64,000 nucleotides of DNA from Oscillospiraceae bacterium (GCA_017416245.1 JAFQCX010000037.1:23166-87165), one strand, 5' to 3'; shown: positions 41,708-51,515, counted from the first letter of the stretch. Notes: generated from the sequence alone by a model not told the origin. Numbers and translations are program-made.

Positions 41708-42844
41708 TTATCCGTTCAAGCCCAAAACATCGTAGCACATATCCCGGATGGGCGCGTGTCCGCAGCCGATCAGCTTCGGCCAGCTTCGGACATGCATGGC
41801 AAAAAAGATGGAAAGATGGTATGCCGGATCTATCATTACATAGGAGCCTGCTGCGCCATCCCAGCCGAACTCTCCCAGAGAACTGCGAGCGCATTCCTTT
41901 TTAACGAGCGTCCTGACACCCAGTCCGTATCCGTAACCCGGACCGGCAGCACAGCCAAATCTCGGGTCCATAACATATTCGCCCAGTTGTTCTGTGCGCA
42001 TCAGGTCGATGGTTTGGGCTTTGAGGATCCGGTTTCCGGTTGCGCCCACACCACCGCAGGCCAACGCATCGGCGAACAGGCTATAGTCCTCTACTGTTGA
42101 ATAAAGTCCTGCGCCGCCGCTTTCATATTGATCAGTCAGATTGAAATCCCCAAACTCTGTAAAGGGAAGGATCTTCCCCGGCTCGTAACATTCATACAGA
42201 GCAGCCATTCGTTCCATCACACTGTCAGTGATCTGAAAACCGGTATTTTTCATACCCAGAGGTTTCCAGATATGTTTTTCCATATACTGAGAAAAGCGCA
42301 TTCCGGATGCCACTTCCACCACTGCCGCCAACACATCGTGGCAGAGGCTATATAAAAACCTCTCTCCCGGCTCAAACTGCAGCGGCGAACGGGTCAGCGC
42401 ATTGACGATATCCACTGTGCCGGCGTGAGGATCGTTTTGGATCACATCCAAAATCGGCTGTGTAGCCCGGTCATAATTAAAACCTGCGCTCATAGTGAAC
42501 AAGTGCCGCACCGTCATAGTTTTTTGAGGACAGACTTTTTGTTCGTCTTTCATCAAAAATACACTTTCAAATTCCGGCAAAAATTTATGCACCGGGTCAT
42601 CCAGATTCAGAATTCCCTGCTCTACCAACTGCATAGCGCAGACACAGGTCATCACTTTGGTGCAGGAATACATCTGATAAATATCCCTATCCGACACCGG
42701 CCGTTTGCCCTCATAATCAGAAACACCACTACTATAACGCAGAAGCACTTCGTGGTCACGCTTGATCACAAGATCGCAGCCGGGAACGCCCTTTTCCTTG
42801 CGCAGAACCTGCTCTATATATTCCGTAATCGGTGAAAAATCCAT
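41708..42844 (-). CDS. Beta-lactamase-fold serine hydrolase (class C/EstB-like)
   Basis: A 378-residue protein of the beta-lactamase/D-Ala-D-Ala carboxypeptidase superfamily. The nucleophile motif SCTK (about 55-58) is in the usual N-terminal place, followed by YSLCHDVLAA where a YxN motif is expected (Asn not obvious). A GYGYGLGVRT/GEFGWDGAAGSY region near the C-terminus corresponds to the KTG-like wall. No signal peptide, so it is probably an intracellular esterase or peptidase, not a resistance enzyme. SD GGAAGGAGAAAGAG. Single gene. Confidence 0.75.
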   Translation of the reverse strand: MDFSPITEYIEQVLRKEKGVPGCDLVIKRDHEVLLRYSSGVSDYEGKRPVSDRDIYQMYSCTKVMTCVCAMQLVEQGILNLDDPVHKFLPEFESVFLMKDEQKVCPQKTMTVRHLFTMSAGFNYDRATQPILDVIQNDPHAGTVDIVNALTRSPLQFEPGERFLYSLCHDVLAAVVEVASGMRFSQYMEKHIWKPLGMKNTGFQITDSVMERMAALYECYEPGKILPFTEFGDFNLTDQYESGGAGLYSTVEDYSLFADALACGGVGATGNRILKAQTIDLMRTEQLGEYVMDPRFGCAAGPGYGYGLGVRTLVKKECARSSLGEFGWDGAAGSYVMIDPAYHLSIFFAMHVRSWPKLIGCGHAPIRDMCYDVLGLNG

Positions 42845-43001
42845 TCTCTTTCTCCTTCCGTTTCCTGTTGCAATTTATTTTACTCATACCTACACTGCAA
42901 ATAAAGATCATTTCCCCCCGGACAGTTTTTTCCTATTTCCCAATTCTGTCAAACCGCGTCAATCTTTGTAAAAACGAAGTTTGGAAATACAAAGGAACAA
43001 C

Positions 43002-43793
43002 TCACCACTTAGCCGGGGTCGTTCCTGTGATTTGCTTAAAGCAACGGGAGAAATAGTACACGTTGGAAAAACCGCATTCCTGGGCTATCTGCGCCATGGT
43101 GTACTGGCCGGTACGCAGAAGATTTTTTGCGTGCATAATGCGGATTTGGTTCAGATACTGAATAGGAGAGGTGTTGTAGACCTTAGAAAACACCCGGGCG
43201 AAGTGGGAAGCAGAATAGCCGCTGCGCTCCGCCAGCTCCTGCACGGTGATTTTCTCCCGGTAGTTCTGCTCCATATAATCTGATACATTTTTCATTGCCT
43301 GCAGGGCAGTGTCAGTGCCTACCATATAAGACACATTTTCCTGCATCAGCGAAAACAAAATTTGATGAATGAGCGCCTTGGTCTGCAGCTTATAGCCAAA
43401 GCCGCACCCCGACCACACAGAATAAGCCTGCCCGAACAATTCCGCAAATCGGTTGCTGTGGGACACCTTGGTTACGCCCTCGGCAGGAAAATCGCCGATC
43501 TCTCCGTCAATTCGGAACGCAACTGCAATATGCTCCCAGGGGTCTTTGGAGGTGACCTTTGCGGTATAATGGGTACCCTTGCGGAAAAACAGAACATCTC
43601 CCTTTTGCACGGTAAAGGTGTTCTTGTTCACGCGGTACTGGGCGCTTCCGCCCAGGATCATTGCCACGATATAATAGTCCTGATCTCCCTTGGAAAATGT
43701 AAAGCCCTGAGGGCGTTTCATATGATAGACATACTCGGTTTCGGTGATGGTAATGTCCGTATCTGCGTGATGGATTTGCACATAATTCTCCAT
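43002..43793 (-). CDS. AraC-family transcriptional regulator
   Basis: A 263-residue regulator: N-terminal cupin (FTVQKGDVLFFRKGTHYTA, about 62-80) and C-terminal double HTH (about 165-260; ITVQELAERSGYSASHFARVF, MAQIAQECGFSNVYYFSRCF). SD AAAAGGAGGGGTTTT. It is divergent from the FeS redox pair at 43978-46076 with 184 bp between, the standard layout for a local activator. Confidence 0.85.
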   Translation of the reverse strand: MENYVQIHHADTDITITETEYVYHMKRPQGFTFSKGDQDYYIVAMILGGSAQYRVNKNTFTVQKGDVLFFRKGTHYTAKVTSKDPWEHIAVAFRIDGEIGDFPAEGVTKVSHSNRFAELFGQAYSVWSGCGFGYKLQTKALIHQILFSLMQENVSYMVGTDTALQAMKNVSDYMEQNYREKITVQELAERSGYSASHFARVFSKVYNTSPIQYLNQIRIMHAKNLLRTGQYTMAQIAQECGFSNVYYFSRCFKQITGTTPAKW

Positions 43794-43889
43794 AAAACCC
43801 CTCCTTTTAACTTGATTTTAGCAGGTATTTGTCTGTTTGTCAATTTCTGTAGATGATAGGATTGTATAAAAAAACAACGGAAATATATA

Positions 43890-43918
43890 TTGCATTTGCC
43901 CGCAGGTGACTCTATAAT
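43890..43918 (+). promoter_or_regulatory. Promoter of the FeS redox pair
   Basis: TTGCAT (43890-43895), 17-bp spacer, TATAAT (43913-43918), followed by a GGCGG/CCGCC inverted pair in the leader. Confidence 0.7.
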
Positions 43919-43977
43919 TAAGCTAGTGGCGGTGCGCGCAAAAAATCAAGCCGCCAAAATAACACAGGAGGTTATTT

Positions 43978-45048
43978 ATGAACGCTGAACAAATTAAAAA
44001 ACTGGCGTACGAGTGCGGCGCGGACCTGTGCGGTATCGCATCCATGGACCGTTTCGAAGGCGCACCCCCCGAGATGGATCCCCGTTTCATTATGCCCGAA
44101 GCAAAGAGCATGATCGTTATGGGTTTCCGTGTTATGCGTGGTTCCCTGCGTGGTATTGAGGAAGGCACCTTCTTCTCCAACTACGCTGCTATGGGCTACG
44201 GCGGACTGACCTATTTGTACATCCCCATGACCGTTATGAATATGTGCCGTGTCATTGAGGATCAGGGCTACGAAGCCATCCCCATCGGCCACCAGAGTGA
44301 CTGGCGTGGTATCGACAACGAGGGTAATCGCCGTGAGCATTACTCCAAGCCTGTTGAGCCCGGCAAGCCCCAGCCCGATATTATGCTCCACCTGCGTATA
44401 TGCGCATACCTGGCAGGTCTGGGCGAGATCGGCTACTCCAAGATGTTCCTGACTCCCGAGTTCGGTCCCCGTCTGCGTATTGGTGTTATCCTCACCGAGA
44501 TGGAGCTGGAGCCCGATCCCATCTACAACGGTCCCAAGCTGTGTAACAAGTGTAAGGCCTGTGTCCGCGAGTGTCCCGGTAACGCTATCAGCGGCGAGAA
44601 GACCGTTAAGGTCACTCTGGCCGGCCACGAGGTTGAGTGGGGCGAGCTGGACTGCGACGCTTGTGATATCGCTTTCCGCGGCGGCGAGCTGTGTAAGGAT
44701 GGCGAAAAGGGTACTTATCAGGAAGGCCGTGACGATGTGAAGCCTGCTTCTCACTCCCCCTTCTACTACAAGCCCGCTAACCTGTACAACACCGGACAGG
44801 CCGTTTGTGGCGCTAAGGGTTGTACCCGCGCTTGTATGATCTCTATGGAGAAGCGTGGTGTCCTCTCCAACAAGTTCCACAAGCCCTTCCGCAGAAAGCC
44901 TCTGTGGAGTGTTGACTGGTCCGACTACGAGGCTGTTGAGGGTGGTAACACCGCAGTTAGTGGTCTGGGCGCTATGGCCAAGGTCAAGAACGCTCCTCAG
45001 GATGTGCAGAACGAGCTGTCCAGAAAGCACGAGAAAGAAGCTGACTAA
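43978..45048 (+). CDS. QueG/reductive-dehalogenase-like 4Fe-4S protein
   Basis: A 356-residue cytosolic protein similar in layout to epoxyqueuosine reductase QueG and the core of reductive dehalogenases: an N-terminal domain beginning CGADLCGIASMDRFEGAP (about 13-30), a canonical ferredoxin motif CNKCKACVRECP (about 186-197) and a second, split cluster motif (CGAKGCTRACM, about 276-286). No Tat signal. It may hold a corrinoid, but no sequence proof is visible. Codon use (GTT, CGT, GCT, GGT rich) differs from its neighbours and suggests strong expression. It is not the queuosine enzyme of this genome, since queH is present at 55873. SD CAGGAGGTTATTT. Confidence 0.65.
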   Translation: MNAEQIKKLAYECGADLCGIASMDRFEGAPPEMDPRFIMPEAKSMIVMGFRVMRGSLRGIEEGTFFSNYAAMGYGGLTYLYIPMTVMNMCRVIEDQGYEAIPIGHQSDWRGIDNEGNRREHYSKPVEPGKPQPDIMLHLRICAYLAGLGEIGYSKMFLTPEFGPRLRIGVILTEMELEPDPIYNGPKLCNKCKACVRECPGNAISGEKTVKVTLAGHEVEWGELDCDACDIAFRGGELCKDGEKGTYQEGRDDVKPASHSPFYYKPANLYNTGQAVCGAKGCTRACMISMEKRGVLSNKFHKPFRRKPLWSVDWSDYEAVEGGNTAVSGLGAMAKVKNAPQDVQNELSRKHEKEAD

Positions 45049-45053
45049 TTGTT

Positions 45054-46076
45054 ATGCTGAAATTTTCCGTAGGCTATCAATACAATGAGGATCGGCCCTT
45101 CTCCGATGTGATCTGTGATTACGCAGACCATATCGAAACCGTCTATTTCCCCTGGGTGGATACGGCCAGCGGCCGGTCTATGATCGGCGGATTCGACGGC
45201 TATTTCGACTACGGTCTGCAGGAGAAGCTGGTGGAGGACTTGGCCCGCATCAAGGCCTTGGGCATCAAGCTGAATTTGCTGTTCAACGCAAATTGCTACG
45301 GTGAGGATGCTATGAGCAAAGCCCTGGAGGGCAAGGTCTGCTCCATTATTGACTATTTGGGTCAACGCGATCTGTGCCCCGATTCCGTGACCACCACCTC
45401 CCCTGCCATCGCCCATATGATCCGGGAGCATTACGGTAATGACATTGAGCTTACCGCTTCCGTGAATATGAAGATCGGCTCGGTGAAGGGTATGCAGTAT
45501 GTGGCGCATCTGTTTGACAACTACTGCGTCGCCAAGGAGTGTAACCGGGATCTGCCCCGCCTGAAGGCTATGAAGCAGTGGGCAGAGGAGAATGGTAAGA
45601 AAATTACCATCCTTGCCAACAGCGGCTGTATGCGGGATTGCAGCGGTCAGATCTTCCACGATAATATGGTTGCCCACGAGGCAGAGGTTTCCAAGCAGCA
45701 GAACATTCAGTTCCTTCCCTATATGTGCTATACCTACCTGAAGGATCCCAAGAATTTTGTGGCAGTGCTGCAGAACACCTGGATCCGTCCCGAGGATATC
45801 CACAATTATGAGGGCCTTGCCGATACGGTGAAGCTGGCTACCCGCGCCCATCAACTGCCGGGTATGGTCATCGGTGCCTATATCAGAGGCAAGTATGCCG
45901 GAAACCTGCTGGATCTGTTTGAGCCCAGCTTTAGTCCTGCCTTTGCTCCCTTTGTGATCGATAGTTCTAAGATCCCCGCCGACTTCTGGCAGCATACCAC
46001 CTCCTGCAACAAAGATTGCACCAAGTGCAATTACTGCAAGGGCGTACTGAAAGAAGCAAAGGTCGTGGCATTCTAA
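45054..46076 (+). CDS. U32-like TIM-barrel protein with Cys-rich FeS motifs
   Basis: A 340-residue protein resembling the U32 'peptidase' superfamily (YhbU/YegQ/UbiU-UbiV), which is now linked to [4Fe-4S]-dependent hydroxylation of small molecules and RNA. Cysteines occur in LANSGCMRDCSGQ (about 183-195) and in a C-terminal cluster TTSCNKDCTKCNYCKG (about 317-332), consistent with one or two FeS clusters. It starts 5 nt after the QueG-like gene with hardly any SD, so it is probably coupled to it. The substrate is unknown. Confidence 0.62.
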   Translation: MLKFSVGYQYNEDRPFSDVICDYADHIETVYFPWVDTASGRSMIGGFDGYFDYGLQEKLVEDLARIKALGIKLNLLFNANCYGEDAMSKALEGKVCSIIDYLGQRDLCPDSVTTTSPAIAHMIREHYGNDIELTASVNMKIGSVKGMQYVAHLFDNYCVAKECNRDLPRLKAMKQWAEENGKKITILANSGCMRDCSGQIFHDNMVAHEAEVSKQQNIQFLPYMCYTYLKDPKNFVAVLQNTWIRPEDIHNYEGLADTVKLATRAHQLPGMVIGAYIRGKYAGNLLDLFEPSFSPAFAPFVIDSSKIPADFWQHTTSCNKDCTKCNYCKGVLKEAKVVAF

Positions 46077-46081
46077 AAAAT

Positions 46082-46113
46082 ACGCCGTGTAGGTTTCCTA
46101 CACGGCGTTATTT
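46082..46113. terminator. Bidirectional terminator between the redox pair and the opp operon
   Basis: A 12-bp perfect stem (46082-46093 with 46097-46108), TTT loop, with A6 before and T5 after. Confidence 0.9.
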
Positions 46114-46121
46114 TTATGGGA

Positions 46122-47009
46122 TCACAGGTTGCTTCCCTTGCGGTTGGCGGCTTTTCGCATATAATTGCCCACATTGGTAATGCACATCAAAAGGGTCACC
46201 AGGAACGTGCCGGGGATAATAATGATCCACCAGCTATCGGTCAGAAGCGCCTTTTCCGCCAAGGACAGCATACTGCCCCAGGAGATGATCTCCAAGGGAA
46301 GTCCCATACCCATAAAGCTGAGGGTAGACTCTGTGACGATGGCAGTGCGTACATTCATAACCACCATAAACATTACGCAGGACACAAAGTTCGGGGCAAG
46401 GTGCTTGCCCAAAACGTGGAAAAACCTTCCTCCCATACAACGGGATGCTACCACATACTCACTTGACCGGATCTGACGCACCTCTGTGCGGATGATCTTG
46501 GCGATGGAAGCCCAGCCGGTCACACCGATGACGATGGACAGAGTCAGCACATTGGCCTGTCCTAAGATCGCCTGCAGGAACAGTACCAGCAGCAATCCCG
46601 GTACGCTGAGAAAAATCTCGGCAAAGCGCATCATCAGGTTATCCAGCCACGCTGGCGCAATGCCGCTGACAGAGCCGTAGACCACTGCGATAAATGTGGC
46701 AATCACCGTGGCGAAAAAGCCTATGGTTATGGAGATGCGGCCGCCGTACCAAATGCCGGAGAAAATATCGCGTCCAAGGGTGTCTGTGCCGAACAGGAAC
46801 TCTCCGTTGGGCGCTACATTGAAGTTCTCCAGGTCCAGGTAACCGGGGTCTTTGGTCATCAGCAATTCCGCTGCCAGGCAGCACAGCACGATTGCGGTCA
46901 TCAGCACAACAGATACCCAGGGAAAACCTTTGCGTCTGCTCACTTTCTTTTCGGGGGTTGCAGATTCGGGTCGGATGCCGACCATTGTAAACAGCTTTTC
47001 TTCCGTCAA
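46122..47009 (-). CDS. Peptide ABC transporter permease (OppC/DppC-like)
   Basis: A 295-residue permease with an N-terminal segment (PWVSVVLMTAIVLCCLAAELL), the OppC_N feature NVAPNGEFLFGTDTLGRDIFSG (shortened here; about 69-90) and five further membrane segments. The EAA loop is seen as ASRCMGGRFFHVLGKHLAPN. TTG 47009 is taken as start: GGAGGTGACGGTAGA precedes it and it overlaps the dppB-type stop. No good ATG lies nearer than about 25 codons downstream. Last gene of the operon. Confidence 0.86.
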   Translation of the reverse strand: MTEEKLFTMVGIRPESATPEKKVSRRKGFPWVSVVLMTAIVLCCLAAELLMTKDPGYLDLENFNVAPNGEFLFGTDTLGRDIFSGIWYGGRISITIGFFATVIATFIAVVYGSVSGIAPAWLDNLMMRFAEIFLSVPGLLLVLFLQAILGQANVLTLSIVIGVTGWASIAKIIRTEVRQIRSSEYVVASRCMGGRFFHVLGKHLAPNFVSCVMFMVVMNVRTAIVTESTLSFMGMGLPLEIISWGSMLSLAEKALLTDSWWIIIIPGTFLVTLLMCITNVGNYMRKAANRKGSNL

Positions 47010-48010
47010 TCTACCGTCACCTCCGAGATTTGCACCACTTCGTTTGCCTTGATCCTGGGGTCGATTCTCTCGTTGATGATCCCGCCGATCAGATTGCAGA
47101 AAATCACCAAAACACCGGTCATCATACAAAGCACCATCAACAGGTTGTAATCGTGATACCGGGCGCTTTCGTAGGACAGGGCGCCGATACCGGGGTAGCT
47201 GAACACGGTTTCTACAATGTAAGTGCCGCCTACCACGTGGGGAACAGAGATGGCCATCATACTGATGTAAGAGGGCAGAACATTCCGCAGGCAATGCTTA
47301 AGCATAATGTCCTTTTTGGACAGGCCCTTGGATTTGCCCAGCAGCACATAGTCTGCCCGGGTTTCCTCCAGCAGCTTGTTGCGAACCATATAGGCATAGT
47401 ACCAAAGGTGCTGCAGCACCACGATGGTCAACGGCAGAATCAGGTGTGTGACACGGTTCAGCCAATCATCCTTATAGCCGATGTCATAAGCCCCACTGCT
47501 TGGAAGCCAGCGCAGCGTCACCGCAAAGATCAGGATCAGCGCCAGTGACAGCCAAAACTCCGGGATGCAGCTCAGCAGCGTGCCGCCCTTGCATAGGATT
47601 TTATCCACCCATTTATCTTCATGCCAGGCGCAAAGAACACCCAAGAGCAGTGCGCCCGCAAAGGTGAGAACAAAACCGATACCGCCGAGAATCAGCGTAA
47701 AGCCGATCCGGCTTCCGATCACTTCCATCACATCCTGCTTGTACTTAAAGGAAATGCCAAACTCACCCTTAGCTGCATTTTCTACCCAACGGATGTACTG
47801 GATATAGATGGGGTCATTCAGACCCAGTTTTTCACGGGCTGCTTCCTTTTCCTCCACGGACATCTTTTCTGTTCGTTCCCCGTAATAGCTCATCAGCGGA
47901 TCGCCGGGAGCAAGACGGGAGATATAGAATACCGCCACAGAAAGGACAAATACGCTCAGCAAAAATACAAGGGCTTTTTTGCCGTAATAAAGGGCAGGAT
48001 TTCTTCTCAT
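47006..48010 (-). CDS. Peptide ABC transporter permease (OppB/DppB-like)
   Basis: A 334-residue permease with the OppB N-terminal domain (FYISRLAPGDPLMSYYG, about 28-44) and six membrane segments. The EAA loop appears as GLSKKDIMLKHCLRNVLPS (about 225-243). It forms the channel with the OppC-like protein. It overlaps oppF by 4 nt, SD AAAGGAGGACTCCC. Confidence 0.88.
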   Translation of the reverse strand: MRRNPALYYGKKALVFLLSVFVLSVAVFYISRLAPGDPLMSYYGERTEKMSVEEKEAAREKLGLNDPIYIQYIRWVENAAKGEFGISFKYKQDVMEVIGSRIGFTLILGGIGFVLTFAGALLLGVLCAWHEDKWVDKILCKGGTLLSCIPEFWLSLALILIFAVTLRWLPSSGAYDIGYKDDWLNRVTHLILPLTIVVLQHLWYYAYMVRNKLLEETRADYVLLGKSKGLSKKDIMLKHCLRNVLPSYISMMAISVPHVVGGTYIVETVFSYPGIGALSYESARYHDYNLLMVLCMMTGVLVIFCNLIGGIINERIDPRIKANEVVQISEVTVD

Positions 48011-48906
48011 TGGGAGTCCTCCTTTCGGAGCACCCAGTGGCCGGGCGCGATCTCCACCATTGTTCCCTCACGGTCAAAGGCTGTTTCGTCAAAGTCTATG
48101 TGACTCCGATTCCGTTCTGCGATAGGGTCGGGAACAGGGATGGCAGACAGCAGCGCCTTGGTGTAGGGATGCTGAGGATTTGCGTAAAGCGCAGCAGTAG
48201 GCGCAACCTCCACCAGCTTGCCGTGGTACATCACACCCACCCGGTTGCACAGGTATTCTACCATAGAAAGGTCGTGGGCAATGAACAGTATGGAACAGCC
48301 GTGCTGTTCATTGCAGTGGCGCAGCAGGTTGATGATCTGCGCCTGTATGGACACATCCAGGGAAGCCACCGGCTCATCCGCCACCAAAAGCTCCGGCTCC
48401 ATGGAAAGCGCCCGGGCAATGGCAACTCTCTGACGCTGGCCGCCGGAAAGCTCCGTGGGGTATTTATCCAAATAGCTGCTATCCATACCTACATAGCTTA
48501 GCTGAAACTCTGCTTCTGCCCGTAAGCTTCCTCTGGGGGGCTTGATGTGGTGAATGGACATGGGCTCTGCAATGATTTTCTCTACCGTCATACGCTGATT
48601 GAGGCTTGAGGTAGAATCCTGGAAGATGATCTGCCGGCTGGATTCCAGCATTTTGCGGTGCTTGCGGAATGCACGGCTGTCACATACGTCAATGCCGTTG
48701 TAGAGGATCTTGCCTGCGGCAGGCTTGTAGACATTCATAATGCACCGGGCAACGGTGGACTTGCCCGAGCCGGACTCGCCCACAAGGCCGAAGATCTCCC
48801 CCTTCTTCATTTGGAAGGACACGTCATCCACTGCTTTGATAACGGCATATTTACCCAGCTTGAACACGTGGGAAAGGCGCTGCACATCCAGTAAAATCTC
48901 AGACAT
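48007..48906 (-). CDS. Peptide ABC transporter ATPase (OppF/DppF-like)
   Basis: A 299-residue ATPase with Walker [10 protein letters not shown] (about 40-48), Q-loop, signature [15 protein letters not shown] (about 153-167), Walker [13 protein letters not shown] and a C-terminal oligopeptide-transport domain containing [17 protein letters not shown]. It pairs with the OppD-like ATPase; their reading frames overlap by 8 nt. Confidence 0.92.
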   Translation of the reverse strand: MSEILLDVQRLSHVFKLGKYAVIKAVDDVSFQMKKGEIFGLVGESGSGKSTVARCIMNVYKPAAGKILYNGIDVCDSRAFRKHRKMLESSRQIIFQDSTSSLNQRMTVEKIIAEPMSIHHIKPPRGSLRAEAEFQLSYVGMDSSYLDKYPTELSGGQRQRVAIARALSMEPELLVADEPVASLDVSIQAQIINLLRHCNEQHGCSILFIAHDLSMVEYLCNRVGVMYHGKLVEVAPTAALYANPQHPYTKALLSAIPVPDPIAERNRSHIDFDETAFDREGTMVEIAPGHWVLRKEDSQ

Positions 48907-49912
48907 GACCCATCCCTCCCATCGGTGAATCTATCTTAGGCGCTCTGGGGTCTAAAAGCCAGGTTGCCGCATAGTGGGTATCCGTGATCCTAAACATAGG
49001 CGGCTGCTCCAGATAGTCGATCTCCAAAGCGTATTCGTTCCTGCAGGCAAAGGCATCGCCCTTGGGCGGGTCGATGAGCGTAGGGGGCATACCGGGGATG
49101 GTCTTCAGCTCCTTTGCTCCCTTGTTCAGAGCAGGCAGAGATTGCATCAAGCCCCAGGTATAGGGATGACGGGGGTCATAATAGACCTCCTCTGCCGTGC
49201 CGATCTCCACGATCCTGCCTGCGTACATGATCGCCACCCGGTCGGCGCACCTTGCCACCACGCCCAAATCGTGGGAAACCAGGATCGTTGCCGTGCCCAG
49301 CTTGGTTTGGATCTGCCTCAGCAGATCCAAAATCTGCGCCTGGATGGTCACATCTAAGGCAGTAGTGGGCTCGTCAGCCAGCAAAATCTTGGGATTGGCT
49401 GCCAAAGCAATGGCCATAACGCTTCGCTGCCGCATACCGCCGGAAAAATTGTAGGGGTACAGCTTATACCGCTCATGGGGCTGCTTGATGCCCACCAGTT
49501 CCATCAGTTCAATGACCCGGTTGTACACTTTCTCTTTGGAAAGCTTAGGCTCGTGGATCGCAATGGCTTCGGCGATCTGCTTGCCGATGGGAATGGTGGG
49601 ATTCAGCGCCGTCATAGGATCCTGGAAAATCATAGAGAACAGCTTGCCCCGAAGACGGCGCATATCCTTATCGGCATAGTCTGTAATATCCACACCGTTT
49701 GCAATGATCTTACCGCCCTCGATCTTGGCAGACTTAGGCAGCAGCTTCATAATGGTCTTGCAGAGTATACTCTTTCCGCAGCCACTCTCGCCTACAATGG
49801 CAAGCACCTCGCCGGGGTGCAGCTCCAAGCTCACATCACGGACAGCCTGCACCTTACCTGCAGGAGATGCGATTCCTACGGTTAAATTTTCTATTTTCAA
49901 TAATTCTTCCAC
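48899..49912 (-). CDS. Peptide ABC transporter ATPase (OppD/DppD-like)
   Basis: A 337-residue ATPase: Walker [10 protein letters not shown] (about 39-47), signature [19 protein letters not shown] (about 154-172), Walker [13 protein letters not shown], and the C-terminal oligopeptide domain ([32 protein letters not shown] with a Cys-containing region). GTG 49912 is used behind AAGGAGGATTCCT; the in-frame codons upstream run through the intercistronic hairpin and are not coding. Confidence 0.92.
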   Translation of the reverse strand: MEELLKIENLTVGIASPAGKVQAVRDVSLELHPGEVLAIVGESGCGKSILCKTIMKLLPKSAKIEGGKIIANGVDITDYADKDMRRLRGKLFSMIFQDPMTALNPTIPIGKQIAEAIAIHEPKLSKEKVYNRVIELMELVGIKQPHERYKLYPYNFSGGMRQRSVMAIALAANPKILLADEPTTALDVTIQAQILDLLRQIQTKLGTATILVSHDLGVVARCADRVAIMYAGRIVEIGTAEEVYYDPRHPYTWGLMQSLPALNKGAKELKTIPGMPPTLIDPPKGDAFACRNEYALEIDYLEQPPMFRITDTHYAATWLLDPRAPKIDSPMGGMGHV

Positions 49913-49938
49913 AGGAATCCTCCTTCCAAAAATGTCAC

Positions 49939-49965
49939 ATAAGGGGCTGGAAACCAGCCCCTTAT
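49939..49965 (-). terminator. Intercistronic hairpin between the binding-protein and ATPase genes
   Basis: ATAAGGGGCTGG pairs perfectly with its complement across an AAA loop, with no T run. Such hairpins commonly stabilise or partly terminate after the binding-protein gene, so that it is made in excess. Confidence 0.7.
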
Positions 49966-49982
49966 ATGGTGCGTTTAGTATA

Positions 49983-51515
49983 TTACCCCATAGTCCACTG
50001 GGTAACATTCCAGAAAATGCCCACGCCGTGGTGACCCAGAACGGTATTGGCATCAATTCCCTTGATGGCATCGTCCGCAACGAACATCGCATCGATGTAA
50101 GCAAAGAAGGTATAGGCAGGCGATTTTGCCATGGCGATCTGGAACTGCTTGTAGTACTCCTTGCGCTGGGCTTCATCCTTTGTCTGACGGGCCATCTTCA
50201 GAAACGCATCAACCTCTGCATTGGAATAGCCGGAGTAGTTTGCGCCTGCATCGGTGGAGAACACCTTGTAGGTGTGGTCGTCAGCATCATAGGGAGAGCC
50301 CCAGCCGATGATACAGCACTCCTGCTTTCCCCAGTCAATGCCGTCGGCAGGCACATTGGCCTTCACATCCAAGCCAGCAGAGCGCAGCTGCTGAGCAGCG
50401 ATCTGCGCCATATCCACACGGACCTGATCGCCGGGAGTTGCGTTGATGGTGAAGGAGATCCGCTTGCCACCCCGGCACCAGAAGCCCTCGCTATCCTTTT
50501 CGCAGCCGGCAGCGACAAATGCAGCCTCTGCCTTGGCAAGGTCAAAGGCGTACTTCTCCACGCCGTCGTAGTTATATTCGTTCAGCTGAATGGGACTGTA
50601 GGCCACAAAGCCCTCCCCCAGCAGCACAGCATTCACGATGGCCTGCCGGTCAATGCAGTAGCTGATAGCGGGGATCAGATCGCCGTTTTCCTGCCAGTAG
50701 GGATTCCAGAAGTTATACAGAATGCCCCGGTAGTCGGCGGTTTTCATATCGTAAACGGTCAGACCTTCCGCGTCCTTGAAGTTTTGGGCATCCTTGGGGG
50801 TGACCTGGGCCAGATCCAAAGTGCCTTCCTTCAGCTGCAGCGCCTTGGCATTATCGTCGGTGACGATCTTAAAAATGATGGTGTCAATGTTGGCTGCGCC
50901 TGCAAAATAATCTTCATTTTTCACCATCGTAATGGCCTGACCTACATCCCAGCTTTCCAGCTTGTAAGGGCCGGTGCCGATAGGGCTTTTGAAGTATGCA
51001 GACTCCCACATATCCTCGCCCTTGAGCTTATGCTCAGGCAGGATAGACATGGTCATATAGTCCAAAAATGCATAGTTGGCTTCACGCAGAACAAAGGCGA
51101 TCTCAGTATCGGAACCTACCTTGATCTCCTTGATCTCGATGTAGTTGGGGTAGTTCTCGGAGCCGTTATCTTCATTCATAATGGCTTCGATGGTGAACTT
51201 CACATCGTCGGCGGTGAAAGCTTCACCGTCGTGCCACTTGACATCACTGCGAAGCTTGAAGGTATAGGTTAACGTTTGGGCATCGTAGTTCCAGCTTTCC
51301 GCCAATGCGGGAACTATCTCACCTTTTGCGTCACGGGTAACCAGGCCATCGAACAGCAGATGCTTGATCTCGCAGTGTTCGTTCATAATGGGGTTAATGG
51401 AATCGTAGTCGCCGGAGCCGTAGACCAGGGTGCTGCCATCCCGTTTTGCAGAACAGCCGGAAAGTATACCGATCGCCAATGTAGCTGCCACAATTATCGC
51501 AAGTAGCTTTTTCAT
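49983..51515 (-). CDS. Peptide-binding lipoprotein (SBP family 5, OppA/DppA-like)
   Basis: A 510-residue extracytoplasmic binding protein. Lipoprotein signal MKKLLAIIVAATLAIGILSGC (cleavage before C21), then SBP_bac_5 features such as YTFKLRSDVKWHDGEAFTADDV (residues about 78-99), FVLREANYAFLD and LPEHKL. It captures peptides or a similar ligand for the ABC importer encoded downstream. ATG 51515 follows AAAAGGGAGCGTATCAA. First gene of the five-gene operon. Confidence 0.92.
   Translation of the reverse strand: MKKLLAIIVAATLAIGILSGCSAKRDGSTLVYGSGDYDSINPIMNEHCEIKHLLFDGLVTRDAKGEIVPALAESWNYDAQTLTYTFKLRSDVKWHDGEAFTADDVKFTIEAIMNEDNGSENYPNYIEIKEIKVGSDTEIAFVLREANYAFLDYMTMSILPEHKLKGEDMWESAYFKSPIGTGPYKLESWDVGQAITMVKNEDYFAGAANIDTIIFKIVTDDNAKALQLKEGTLDLAQVTPKDAQNFKDAEGLTVYDMKTADYRGILYNFWNPYWQENGDLIPAISYCIDRQAIVNAVLLGEGFVAYSPIQLNEYNYDGVEKYAFDLAKAEAAFVAAGCEKDSEGFWCRGGKRISFTINATPGDQVRVDMAQIAAQQLRSAGLDVKANVPADGIDWGKQECCIIGWGSPYDADDHTYKVFSTDAGANYSGYSNAEVDAFLKMARQTKDEAQRKEYYKQFQIAMAKSPAYTFFAYIDAMFVADDAIKGIDANTVLGHHGVGIFWNVTQWTMG

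Noticed and set aside
41708-42844. Antibiotic-resistance beta-lactamase
   Set aside because: SxxK is present but there is no signal peptide and the second motif is atypical; an esterase or peptidase is more likely.
43972-45030. Open frame of 352 codons on the - strand under the QueG-like gene
   Set aside because: Exact shadow of a strongly biased gene; the product is a Thr/Leu/Gly/Val-rich string without motifs.
49704-51272. Long + strand frame under the binding-protein gene
   Set aside because: Shadow of the lipoprotein gene and crosses the intercistronic hairpin.
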